Assembly: GCA_020638795.1 (NCBI GenBank) | Contig: JACKHW010000012.1 | Span: 15,503 to 79,502, forward strand | DNA: 64,000 nt | Reading direction: 5' to 3' | Source of the DNA: Planctomycetota bacterium | GTDB taxonomy: Bacteria; Planctomycetota; UBA1135; GCA-002748355 | Shown: positions 1-11,200 of the stretch, one piece after another | How positions within the stretch are numbered: position 1 is the first letter of the stretch | Layout of the letters: every line of letters begins with the position of its first letter | Translations under genes and position numbers: made by a program | Notes under the pieces: model-generated | The model's input: only the letters and a program-made list of their open reading frames with translations | Told to the model about the DNA's origin: nothing | Database searches by the model: none

Positions 1-276
1 GAGCAACAGGGGATCGAATACACACCGAGCTTGTGGCGTCGCTTGCTCGAGTCTCGCGGTTTCGAAGTCGAACGTCTCGATCCTCTCGAGCGCGAGCTGC
101 CGATCGACCTTTGGTTCGACGCACGGATCGACGACGTCGCGCGAAAGACCCTCGATCGAATCGTCGCGAGTGATGCACGACCCGGCATGCGCCCGCGACT
201 TCGAGAAGTCGACGGCGTTCGTTTCTTCCGGCACGACTTCGTTCGACTCTCGGCAACGAGACCCGTCACGACGTAA
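1..276 (+). CDS. C-terminal part of a class I SAM-dependent methyltransferase-like protein (cut by window edge)
   Basis: The frame is open from base 1, so the gene begins outside the window and only about 91 residues remain. The visible part starts with residues EQQGIEYTPS followed by WRRLLESRGFEVERLD. It then has an acidic helix (LPIDLWFDARIDDVARKTLDRIV) and a closing strand pair ending in VRLSATRP. This order matches the C-terminal third of methyltransferase type 11 proteins: the 'new helix after a glycine-containing loop', the 'WL..AG' helix and the last two strands. The SAM-binding half is not visible, so the assignment rests on this pattern alone. It could be a different Rossmann-fold enzyme. 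The next gene begins about 85 bp downstream on the same strand. Confidence 0.45.
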   Translation, partial: EQQGIEYTPSLWRRLLESRGFEVERLDPLERELPIDLWFDARIDDVARKTLDRIVASDARPGMRPRLREVDGVRFFRHDFVRLSATRPVTT

Positions 277-362
277 CGCGACCAGGAACGGATCTCGCTC
301 AACGAATCGACAGATCGAAAGCGAGCCATGCATGAGTCCGCGGAATCGTGCATGATGTGCGC

Positions 363-815
363 ATGACGATTCGCTTCTTCACACCTGCCCTCGCAAATCG
401 CACGCTTCCTCTCGTGCGAAAGATCGTCGAGGACATTCTCGCGAAGGGGAAGGAGCTTCGTCGCCTCGCGGCACTCCGCACCGACGGCAACCACGCCGAA
501 CTCGAACGACTCGGTAACGAGATCCGATTGCACATCGACGAGCTACGCGCGGTCGGTTGCGACTACAAGGACTGGAGCTTCGATGTCGGAATCGTCGATT
601 TCCCGGCTCGCATCCAAGGACGTAGGGTCTACCTCTGCTGGCGTAGCGATGAAGATCGTGTCGAGTTCTTCCACGGCGAAGACTCGGGCATCGCAGGCCG
701 ACGGCGCATTCCCCGCTTCTTGCTCGAAGACGGCCTCGAGGATGGCAGCGGCCTCGAGAAAAACCGGCATCCGGTTCGCGAAAACGAGGGAATCGAAGCG
801 TCCGGCGAACGCTGA
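363..815 (+). CDS. DUF2203 family protein
   Basis: A 150-residue soluble protein. Its N-terminus (TIRFFTPALANRTLPLVRKI) has the FT..AN.TLPLVR pattern of DUF2203. A charged helical hairpin follows, then the family's C-terminal core VDFPARIQGRRVYLCWRSDE and FFHGEDSGIAGRR. The biochemical role of DUF2203 is unknown. I chose the ATG at 363 because it aligns with the family's start; an in-frame GTG at 348 would add five residues. The last 30 residues are charged and not conserved in character. A DUF937 gene follows 42 bp downstream on the same strand, so the two may be co-transcribed. Confidence 0.8.
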   Translation: MTIRFFTPALANRTLPLVRKIVEDILAKGKELRRLAALRTDGNHAELERLGNEIRLHIDELRAVGCDYKDWSFDVGIVDFPARIQGRRVYLCWRSDEDRVEFFHGEDSGIAGRRRIPRFLLEDGLEDGSGLEKNRHPVRENEGIEASGER

Positions 816-857
816 ATCGAATTACGACGCATGGTCTAGGGCCCTTACGATGCGGCC

Positions 858-1376
858 ATGAAACCCCTCGGCGAACTGCTGCAGTCGGAGTTGTCCGACG
901 ACGATATCGATCGACTCGGTCGTACCATTGGCACCGATCCGCGCAAGGCGCGCGAAGCGGTCGACGTGGCGCTCCCCGAGTTCTTCCGTCAGCTCCAGAA
1001 GAACGCGAGCACGAAACAAGGCTACGAATCCCTCGAGCGCGCGATCCAACGGGACCACGACGGATCGATCTTCGACCGGCTTCCGCAGCACCTCGACAGG
1101 CCGGACGAACGCGATGGAGAGGCGATACTCGGGCACGTGTTCGGGAACGATCAAAACCGCGTCGCCCAGAAACTCGGCGCCAATCTGGGCATCGACGCCG
1201 GCACGGCGATGAAGCTGCTGATCACGCTGGGCCCCCTGCTCCTCGGAGCTCTCGGCAAGGCCAAATCCTCCGGCGGTGGCGGTCTCGGCGACATTCTGGG
1301 AGGTCTCGGAGGCGGAAAGAGTGGCTGCCTGAGCATGCTCGTTCCCCTGCTCGGTAAGTTCCTCGGAAAGCGCTGA
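858..1376 (+). CDS. DUF937 family protein
   Basis: A 172-residue protein of the DUF937 (YidB-like) type. It has a helical N-terminal half, a central ILGHVFGNDQNRVAQKLGANLGID segment that is the family's most recognisable motif, and a hydrophobic helix LLITLGPLLLGALGKA. The tail is glycine-rich (SSGGGGLGDILGGLGGGKSG) and ends in a second hydrophobic stretch. Members are widespread and of unknown function. The glycine-rich tail resembles that of other members and is not a low-complexity artefact. It lies between the DUF2203 gene and carB on the same strand with short spacers (42 and 62 bp). Nothing in the sequence links it functionally to either. Confidence 0.75.
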   Translation: MKPLGELLQSELSDDDIDRLGRTIGTDPRKAREAVDVALPEFFRQLQKNASTKQGYESLERAIQRDHDGSIFDRLPQHLDRPDERDGEAILGHVFGNDQNRVAQKLGANLGIDAGTAMKLLITLGPLLLGALGKAKSSGGGGLGDILGGLGGGKSGCLSMLVPLLGKFLGKR

Positions 1377-1438
1377 TCCGCGCGCGCGACGGGTCGCCTA
1401 TAGCGCGATGGCCGACCCTACCGTAGCGTCTCCAGCTG

Positions 1439-4687
<3,249 letters not shown>

Positions 4688-4690
4688 CCG

Positions 4691-7207
4691 TCAGCGCCAG
4701 TCCTCGTCGTAGAAGCCTGCGAGCACGATCCCGTCACGCGCGACCTTCGGGTCCGGGTCGAGCATCGTGGGCCTCGCGACGAAGACATCCGGGTAGTGCA
4801 CGCCGCTGACGAAGTAGGGGAAGACTTCGGTCAACCGCATGCCCTGGATCCCGGTGCCACCGATGCCGGCGACGAGATTCGTGGACGTGCCTGCGCGCGG
4901 CCGCACGACGAGGATCGCGAGATCATCGCCGTCGAGGACCTGCCCGCTACCCGGCGCCGAACGCAGTTCGAGTCGCGTGTCCGAGACCGCAGCCGCCTCG
5001 CCGAGCAATCGAAGCCAAGCGGCATTCGATCGCGAGTTCCCGTAGACGACGACGTTGCGATCGCGGAAGCGCTCTTCGTTGTTCGGATCGAGGAAGACCG
5101 TGTCCGAAACGACATCGACGCTTCCGTTGCCGCGATACCAGAGCGATTCGGCATCGAAGCGCGCCTTGGCACGCGCCCACGAGTTCTGTGCTTCGTCACC
5201 CTGGGTGCCGTAGACGAAGCACACGCGATCGCGGAAGACGTGCTGGAACGGTCCCGCCCGTCGCGGGTTCTTGCGACGAGGATCGAGGCTCGCCGATTTC
5301 CACGCTCCCCCTTCGTGGCGCAGAATCACGCGTCCGCTAGCAGTCGCATCGACGACGACCTCGGCGACGGTCTCCTTGGTAGCGTCGGATCCGAAGTCCA
5401 GTCGCACCTTGACGGGGCCAGCCGTCGAGGTCAGCGGCACATCGAGCGCGAGTAGCGCCACGTTCTCGGTCGAACCCACGAAGCGACGCTGGTGAGGATC
5501 GAAGCGAATCCGCACGCGGCTCGGAGCAAGTGAGACCTGCTGTGCGAGGACTTCTGCCCAGTGGTGACGCGACGCGTCTGCTGGATTGACCGTCGTGAAG
5601 TCGACCTCGCGCACTTCGGTCGCACGCGGCCGACGATGCCGAGCGAAGAAGTCGAACATCGGGGCGTAGTCCACACACCCCGCGCCGGGCTCGTCCGTAT
5701 CGTCCCACCAGTGATCGGCACCCTTCTGCTCGTGCCATTCCAGATCGCGATGAACGTCGGCAAGCGCGAGCCGCATCTCGCGGGCCTCGCGTACCGGTAC
5801 AGTCTTGTCCGCATCGCCGTGCAACACGTAGATACCGAGGCCCGCATAGTTGTTCTTGCGCAGGAGGGTGTCACTCGGATTGGCAGCGCGGATCAAGAGC
5901 CGATCGAGTTCGGAGAGATCTCCAGGATCGGCGTCGGCTCGTGACGATCGCCTTCCGTAGGTCGCGAAGCTACACCACCCTGCACTCGGACCGATCGCCG
6001 CGAAGTGATCCGGCATTGTCACGCCAACGTGCCACGTACCATGGCCCCCCATCGAGTGACCGGTCAAGTAGACTGCCGTCTCGTCGATCTCGTATCGCGC
6101 CAAGGCATCCTCGAGCACCTCGAGTGCATCGAGCCTCCCGAGGAACTGCCAGTCGAAACCGTACGGCCGCCGGTTCGTCGGGCAAACGACATGGCCCCAC
6201 GACTTCCTCGCGTACGAGGCGGCTTGATTCGTCGCTTCGACGCTCGCCCCGTGCAGGCTCAGGAACAAAGCCTGCGGCGACCTTCTCCCGGGGTCCGAGT
6301 CGACGGCGAGCGATGGCTGCACGGCGTAGTACTGCACACTGCCATCGATGTCGCTGACGAACGTGCGTTTGTGCAGCTCCGACGGCCTGCGAACACGAAC
6401 CTGGACCTTCGTTCGGTCGAGAATGATGTTGCCACGCGGATGCTTGCGATAGAGGAGCAGGTCGAGCTCGTGGTCTCCGGGCTCGAGACCGGGCTTCGGC
6501 TCGATCGTGAACAGAGCTTTTCGCGTGCCGGGTGTCACGAACGGAGGAAGGGGAGTCTCGGTGGGTACGAACTCACGCCCCCACGTCCCGAGGAACCACT
6601 CGCTCCTGTGGTCGCTGCCGAGAGCGACGACCGCCGATCCGTACCAGGGACCGGATTCGCCCACGATGACATCACCGATGGTCATGTCCTTGCCGGTGAA
6701 GAAGATCGGCTTGGGCATGGCTTCGAGTCGAAGGCTGACCTTGCCGCGACCGGCTTTGATCAGCAGTTCGCTCCCTCCCGCGCGCACGAAGATCGGAAGA
6801 ACCGTCGTTCCGAACCGATACATATCCCCGATACGCGGCTCGCCGTCGACGTAGACGCGCGATGCACCGGTCACGTGCAACACGGCGAACGTAGCCGCAT
6901 CCGAAGCGATCGTCCCGTACGCATAGCCGCGGCCGGGCACGGCGATCCCGTCGTCATCGCGAACGGTCGCCCACGCCCGAGTCGTCCCCGGAGCCACCGT
7001 GACCCGGTCCCCCGCCTCGGGAGCCTCGAAGGTTCCACGGATGCGGCTCAGCTCGATCGCATCGGTGGATCGAACCGATCGACCGGCCCTTGTCACGTCC
7101 CCGAGGACGAGCCAATCTCGAGGGAGTTCTTGGGCTGCGACACTCTGCACCGCGGCCCACGCGAGGAGAACGATGCAGACGAGGATGAATGCGCGATGAC
7201 GAGACAT
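4691..7207 (-). CDS. Secreted alpha/beta hydrolase (prolyl-oligopeptidase/PHB-depolymerase-like) with large accessory regions
   Basis: An 838-residue exported serine hydrolase of unknown substrate. I start at the ATG at 7207 because it gives a clean signal peptide (MSRHRAFILVCIVLLAWA ending VAAQ); the frame is open further upstream. The N-terminal 330 residues are beta-rich, with a jelly-roll-like accessory look. The catalytic domain follows: LFLSLHGASVEATNQA (oxyanion region) and the nucleophile elbow YLTGHSMGGHGTW with Ser near residue 383. A likely acid lies in LHGDADKTVPV near residue 463, and a likely His in KGADHWWDD near residue 498. The last 300 residues form another beta-rich region. 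Such enzymes are usually esterases or peptidases acting outside the cytoplasm. It is convergent with carB and divergent from the next secreted gene. Confidence 0.75.
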   Translation of the reverse strand: MSRHRAFILVCIVLLAWAAVQSVAAQELPRDWLVLGDVTRAGRSVRSTDAIELSRIRGTFEAPEAGDRVTVAPGTTRAWATVRDDDGIAVPGRGYAYGTIASDAATFAVLHVTGASRVYVDGEPRIGDMYRFGTTVLPIFVRAGGSELLIKAGRGKVSLRLEAMPKPIFFTGKDMTIGDVIVGESGPWYGSAVVALGSDHRSEWFLGTWGREFVPTETPLPPFVTPGTRKALFTIEPKPGLEPGDHELDLLLYRKHPRGNIILDRTKVQVRVRRPSELHKRTFVSDIDGSVQYYAVQPSLAVDSDPGRRSPQALFLSLHGASVEATNQAASYARKSWGHVVCPTNRRPYGFDWQFLGRLDALEVLEDALARYEIDETAVYLTGHSMGGHGTWHVGVTMPDHFAAIGPSAGWCSFATYGRRSSRADADPGDLSELDRLLIRAANPSDTLLRKNNYAGLGIYVLHGDADKTVPVREAREMRLALADVHRDLEWHEQKGADHWWDDTDEPGAGCVDYAPMFDFFARHRRPRATEVREVDFTTVNPADASRHHWAEVLAQQVSLAPSRVRIRFDPHQRRFVGSTENVALLALDVPLTSTAGPVKVRLDFGSDATKETVAEVVVDATASGRVILRHEGGAWKSASLDPRRKNPRRAGPFQHVFRDRVCFVYGTQGDEAQNSWARAKARFDAESLWYRGNGSVDVVSDTVFLDPNNEERFRDRNVVVYGNSRSNAAWLRLLGEAAAVSDTRLELRSAPGSGQVLDGDDLAILVVRPRAGTSTNLVAGIGGTGIQGMRLTEVFPYFVSGVHYPDVFVARPTMLDPDPKVARDGIVLAGFYDEDWR

Positions 7208-7356
7208 GGCAGCACGATATCCAGGACGAACGACATCGAACAAAAACTGAAGAACGCGCGTCCACTCCTTGAGCATTCCGCCAGATAGCTGGCCAGACAC
7301 ACAGTGAGTGGCACCGCGCCGCTCGTCCGTTCCTCCTCCGAACCGAGTCCCTCACG

Positions 7357-9234
7357 ATGCAGCTCCCACCGAAAACTGGCGCTCTGGCGCTCGTAGCGCT
7401 CCTGCCCCTGGCATCTCTCCGTGCCCAGAACCTCGTTGCGAACGCGAGTTTCGAAACGTATTCGACGTGCCCGACGACCAGCGGCCAGCCGTATCAAGCC
7501 GTCGGGTGGATCGCGCCGACGACCGGCACGACCGACTACATGAACGCGTGTCACACGACGGGAATCGTCGGCGTTCCCAACAACGCCTTCGGGAGCCAGG
7601 CCGCCAACACGGGCCAGGCATACATGCACATCTACACGGCGGCGAAGAACGCCTCGAATTATCGAGAGTATGTCCAGCGCCAGCTCTCGTCGCCGCTCTC
7701 CGCAGGCGTCACCTACGACGTGAGCTTCTGGGTCTCCAAGTCGGACAGCGAACTCGCCTCGGCCGAGATCGGCGCGTATTTCTCGCTGTCACCGATCTCG
7801 CTGGCAAACAGCTCGGCATTCAACCTCGTGCCACAGATCGAGAATCCGAGCACCAACATCATCACGGACACGGTGAACTGGGTGCAGGTCTCCGGCTCGT
7901 TCGTCGCTTCGGGGGGAGAACAGTACATCACCATCGGTAACTTCCGCACGCCCGCGAACACGACGACGCTGTTCGTCGGTGGAACGCACAACGGCGCGAG
8001 CTACTACGTGGACGACGTTTCGGTCGTCGCCCAGCAGAAGACCTGTGGCTCGAAACTCATCGGCTGGGCGGACCTCGCTTCGGCGACCGTCGGCTTCGTC
8101 GACGTTCAGGATTTCGAGTCCAATTGTCAGCCCGCGGTCACGCAGTGCACGACCCCGGTCCCGGTGACGGCCACGACCTACTACGCCGGCGGCACGGCGT
8201 ACAACGGTCGCTACCGCTCGGTCTGGGTCAGCGATGGCGTCACGCTCGCCGAGTACGAAACCGCAGCGACACGCCAGTGCCAAGCGCGATGCGCACCGAT
8301 GCCGGCGATTCTCGCGAATCGTAATGCGAGCGTCAGTGGCCTCGCGTTCGGCGATCACCGTCAAGTCCTCTTCCAACTCGCGACCGTGCCCGGTTACTTC
8401 GAGATCACGACCTACGACGCGAGTGGACGTTGTCTCGGCCAGACGACGACCTGTCGTGGCACTCTGCCGACTGGTGCGCTCGCTGCCGGACTCGCCTACG
8501 ACGAACTCCGGGACCTGCTCTACGTCTCGATCGACGTTCCCGGACTCGCGGGCTTCGACCATTTTCTGTACGTGATGCTCGGCAGCTCGCCGTGCACCGG
8601 CATCTGCAAGAGCCAGCTCCAGTCGTGCACCGTGCGCTTGACGACCGGCCTTGCCTACGACTCGTGCAATCAGACTCTCTACGCGACCGACGGCCAGGTC
8701 ACGCAGAGCTATCTAGTCGCGGATCCGAAACGCTGCGACTTCCGCCCGGCGACGTGCTGCAAGAAGCAGAATCAGCCGACGTGGCACGGCCTCGCGATCC
8801 TCCCATGCGGTGACAACAGGTCGATCGGCAAGCCCTGCACGTCCAGTCCTTGCCCTTCGTGCCCATCCATGCTCGCCGGGAGCCTCGGGGACGCGGCACT
8901 CGGACAGAGTCTGCCCATCACGCTCAGCAATGCGCCGGCGCCCGCGTTCGCGATCCTGTTCCTCAAGGTCGGTCCCTGCGGTAGCGGAATCTCGTTGCCG
9001 CCGCCTTTCTGCGGCACGTTCTATCCGTTCCCGGCGATCGCGACCTTCGGCCCCGCTGCATTGACTTCGGTCTCGCCGTGCGGCGGAAGCGCGGTGCAGA
9101 ACATCCCGATCCCCGGGGATGCACGCCTCTGTGGGCTGCCGTTCTGCGCTCAGTGGTTCGTGTTCTGCCAGGCGCAGAACCAGTTCGGATTCGGTTTCAG
9201 CAACGCGATCGAATTCGAAGTCGTCGGTTCTTGA
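7357..9234 (+). CDS. Secreted Cys-rich protein with N-terminal carbohydrate-binding-like domain and lineage-type C-terminal domain
   Basis: A 625-residue exported protein whose function I do not recognise. Signal peptide: MQLPPKTGALALVALLPLAS with cleavage after LRA or LRAQ. The mature start NLVANASFE is the hallmark of CBM4/9- or DUF642-like beta-sandwich domains. This domain runs to about residue 225 and ends YYVDDVSVVAQ. The middle section (about 230-500) is rich in paired cysteines and has repeated 'GLAYDE/GLAYDS..LYVS/LYATD' strands, suggesting a propeller-like fold. The last 120 residues (LAGSLGDAALGQSLPITLSN through IPIPGDARLCG and SNAIEFEV) match the C-terminal module of three other secreted proteins in this window. 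It is probably displayed on or released from the surface. Its 149-bp upstream region is shared with the divergent hydrolase. Confidence 0.7.
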   Translation: MQLPPKTGALALVALLPLASLRAQNLVANASFETYSTCPTTSGQPYQAVGWIAPTTGTTDYMNACHTTGIVGVPNNAFGSQAANTGQAYMHIYTAAKNASNYREYVQRQLSSPLSAGVTYDVSFWVSKSDSELASAEIGAYFSLSPISLANSSAFNLVPQIENPSTNIITDTVNWVQVSGSFVASGGEQYITIGNFRTPANTTTLFVGGTHNGASYYVDDVSVVAQQKTCGSKLIGWADLASATVGFVDVQDFESNCQPAVTQCTTPVPVTATTYYAGGTAYNGRYRSVWVSDGVTLAEYETAATRQCQARCAPMPAILANRNASVSGLAFGDHRQVLFQLATVPGYFEITTYDASGRCLGQTTTCRGTLPTGALAAGLAYDELRDLLYVSIDVPGLAGFDHFLYVMLGSSPCTGICKSQLQSCTVRLTTGLAYDSCNQTLYATDGQVTQSYLVADPKRCDFRPATCCKKQNQPTWHGLAILPCGDNRSIGKPCTSSPCPSCPSMLAGSLGDAALGQSLPITLSNAPAPAFAILFLKVGPCGSGISLPPPFCGTFYPFPAIATFGPAALTSVSPCGGSAVQNIPIPGDARLCGLPFCAQWFVFCQAQNQFGFGFSNAIEFEVVGS

Positions 9235-9318
9235 CGCAGCGGCCTGTGGGGAGCAGTGCAGGAAACCGCATGGTTCCCCCTTGCAGTCTCGGTCCGTCGC
9301 CAACATTGTCTTCGGGTC

Positions 9319-9732
9319 GTGCTGTTCCGAACATGGCTAGCCTTCCTGGCGTCGATCCTGCTCGCTACCGTGATGCACACGCATCACGTGTGCTCGGATT
9401 GTCTGCGCAGCGAGATGGTCGGTGGCGGCACCGCAGTCGCGACGACGGCTCCGAGTTCCGCGCGGTTCGCTCTCCGCGGCTCGCACACGACCAACAAGCA
9501 CGAATGCACGGGTCTTTGTGAACTGACCCCCGAACCATCGAGAGCGGCGCACGACGGCTGCTCGAGCGTCGCGTCGTGTGATGGCCCTGTCGCGCACCTC
9601 GAACCGATCCGCATCCTGACTCGACGGTCGCTAACGCACGGATCCGAGCTGAGGATCCGACCACCACCGACGACAGATCGACGGATCACGGCACCACACC
9701 ACTACGACCGCGGACGCTTGCTTCTCCAGTGA
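9319..9732 (+). CDS. Small secreted His/Cys-containing protein ahead of metal-efflux operon
   Basis: About 137 residues with no family that I recognise. A GTG at 9319 gives a short basic start and a hydrophobic helix (LFRTWLAFLASILLATVM), consistent with a signal peptide or anchor. Directly after it comes HTHHVCSDC, a plausible metal-binding cluster. More His and Cys residues follow (KHECTGLCE), then an Arg-rich tail. An in-frame ATG at 9256 would add 21 residues that look untranslated. Small His/Cys proteins with one N-terminal helix often sit just upstream of CzcCBA-type efflux operons, and here the efflux operon begins 49 bp downstream. A nested palindrome overlaps this gene's stop codon. 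Gene reality and start are both uncertain. Confidence 0.45.
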   Translation: MLFRTWLAFLASILLATVMHTHHVCSDCLRSEMVGGGTAVATTAPSSARFALRGSHTTNKHECTGLCELTPEPSRAAHDGCSSVASCDGPVAHLEPIRILTRRSLTHGSELRIRPPPTTDRRITAPHHYDRGRLLLQ

Positions 9733-9776
9733 GTCCCGGACGTTTCGCACGAAACGTCCGCGATCCCTCACTGGAG
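9724..9776 (+). promoter_or_regulatory. Nested palindrome (two-tier hairpin) in front of the RND efflux operon
   Basis: The outer arms ctccagtgag (9724-9733) and ctcactggag (9767-9776) are perfect 10-bp complements. Inside them ggacgtttcg (9738-9747) and cgaaacgtcc (9750-9759) are a second perfect 10-bp pair separated by only two bases. TTTT follows at 9777-9780, and the efflux gene's ATG is at 9782. The outer left arm covers the stop codon of the preceding small gene. The element could act as a transcription terminator or attenuator between the small gene and the efflux operon. The inner 22-bp dyad could also be a dimeric repressor's operator. The sequence alone does not decide between these. 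Confidence 0.6.
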
Positions 9777-9781
9777 TTTTC

Positions 9782-11200
9782 ATGACAGACAAGGTCCGCC
9801 GCACGCCGGCTCTGCGTGTATTGCCCTGGACGCTCGGCGTCCTCCTGACCGCGACAGCGTGCGAGAGCTACGTTGCCGACCCGCTCGACTTCGATGAACT
9901 CGTGCGTGGCATCGCGGAGGACGAAGCACGCGTGCGCGCCCGCGGACGAACGGGCACGGATCACGTCGACACCGCGTTGACGTTCGAGAGCGCGTATCGG
10001 TCCATGCTCGAGTTCGGTCCCGGCATCACCGCCGCGAGAAACGAGCTCGCCCGCCTCGAGGTCATCGCCGAAGCGGGTCCTCGCCGGCCCAATCCGAACT
10101 TCAGTGGCGGCCCCCTCGCCCTCGACGGCCCCGGTTTGACGGGCGTATTGCGGCGAGGCGTCCAGGCGACGCTGTCGCTCGCGCTCCCGCTGTTCGGACG
10201 TATCGGTGCAGCGCGCGATGTCGACGAAGCGGAGGTCGTTGCATCACGCGTCGCACTCGAGGCCCGAGTGCTCGAGGACGTGTACGCGCTTCGCGAGGAC
10301 TGGATCGCCCTCGTGATCACGATGCGCGAACTCGAACTCGCCGAGGCCGCCGTGAAAATCACGCAACGCATCGTTCAGCGCACGTCGATCATGGTCACCG
10401 AGGGCGTCGCGAACGGCATCGACCTCCGAACTGCCGAGATCGATTTGACGGAAGCGACCGTCGAACGCGCCCGAACGCGCAGGAGCATGCTGCAGATTCG
10501 CGGAGCCATCGCGAATCGCATCGGTCGGCCCTTCGCCGTCACGGCCCGCATCGACTCGACCGACCTTCCCGCACTCGACACGGCCGGTAGTTCGGCAGTC
10601 GACGTCACACCAGTCGTCCCGACGCTTTCGCCGGACCATCCACGGCTCCGAGAGCTCGCCGCTCGCTACGAAGTGAGTGAACAGAAGCTCCGACTCGAGG
10701 TAGCGCACCAGTATCCGGACATCACGCTGGGCCCGAACTACGAGCGCGAGGGAAAGACGGATCGATACGGCCTCTCGCTCGGAATCAATCTGCCGTTGTT
10801 CGATCAGAATCAACGAGCGATCGCCGACGCCAAGGCGGAGCGGACGACGGCGCGCGCACGCTACGTGGCCGCGATGCGCGAACTCGAGACCGGTATCGAG
10901 CGTGATCATGCGCGCCTCACGGTCGCTCGAGAGGAGCTGACTGCAGCAACGGAGCAGAAGCGGGCGGTCACGAGCCTGCGCGCACTCGCACGCACGTCTC
11001 TCGAAGAAGGGACGATCGAACCCTGGCGCTATCTCGACGCCCTGCGCCGATACATCGCGGTCGCGCGCAACGAGCTCGTTGCCCTACGCGCGATCTATGA
11101 CGCGGAACTCGCTCTCGAACGCAGTTCGGCGACCTTCCGTCTTGCCTTCGAGAGTTTCCACGAATCCGCCGAGGACACGGCGGAGGACGTACACCGATGA
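9782..11200 (+). CDS. TolC-family outer-membrane efflux lipoprotein (CzcC-like)
   Basis: Forms the outer-membrane exit duct of a tripartite metal/drug efflux pump. The 472-residue protein begins with a basic stretch and a hydrophobic helix ending in LLTATAC, a lipobox-like sequence (Cys near residue 27). Two OEP repeats follow, each dominated by long amphipathic helices. Examples are AARNELARLEVIAEAGPRRP, then NFSGGPL and VQATLSLALPLFGR in the first, and YPDITLGPNYEREGKTD with LSLGINLPLFDQNQ in the second. These are typical of CzcC/CusC proteins. Its TGA overlaps the next gene's ATG as ATGA, so it is translationally coupled to the adaptor. Expression may depend on the palindrome just upstream. 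Confidence 0.9.
   Translation: MTDKVRRTPALRVLPWTLGVLLTATACESYVADPLDFDELVRGIAEDEARVRARGRTGTDHVDTALTFESAYRSMLEFGPGITAARNELARLEVIAEAGPRRPNPNFSGGPLALDGPGLTGVLRRGVQATLSLALPLFGRIGAARDVDEAEVVASRVALEARVLEDVYALREDWIALVITMRELELAEAAVKITQRIVQRTSIMVTEGVANGIDLRTAEIDLTEATVERARTRRSMLQIRGAIANRIGRPFAVTARIDSTDLPALDTAGSSAVDVTPVVPTLSPDHPRLRELAARYEVSEQKLRLEVAHQYPDITLGPNYEREGKTDRYGLSLGINLPLFDQNQRAIADAKAERTTARARYVAAMRELETGIERDHARLTVAREELTAATEQKRAVTSLRALARTSLEEGTIEPWRYLDALRRYIAVARNELVALRAIYDAELALERSSATFRLAFESFHESAEDTAEDVHR

Noticed and set aside
6005..7288. A 427-codon plus-strand frame opposite the secreted hydrolase
   Set aside because: The minus-strand gene has a signal peptide and a catalytic triad; the plus frame has neither start context nor conserved pattern.
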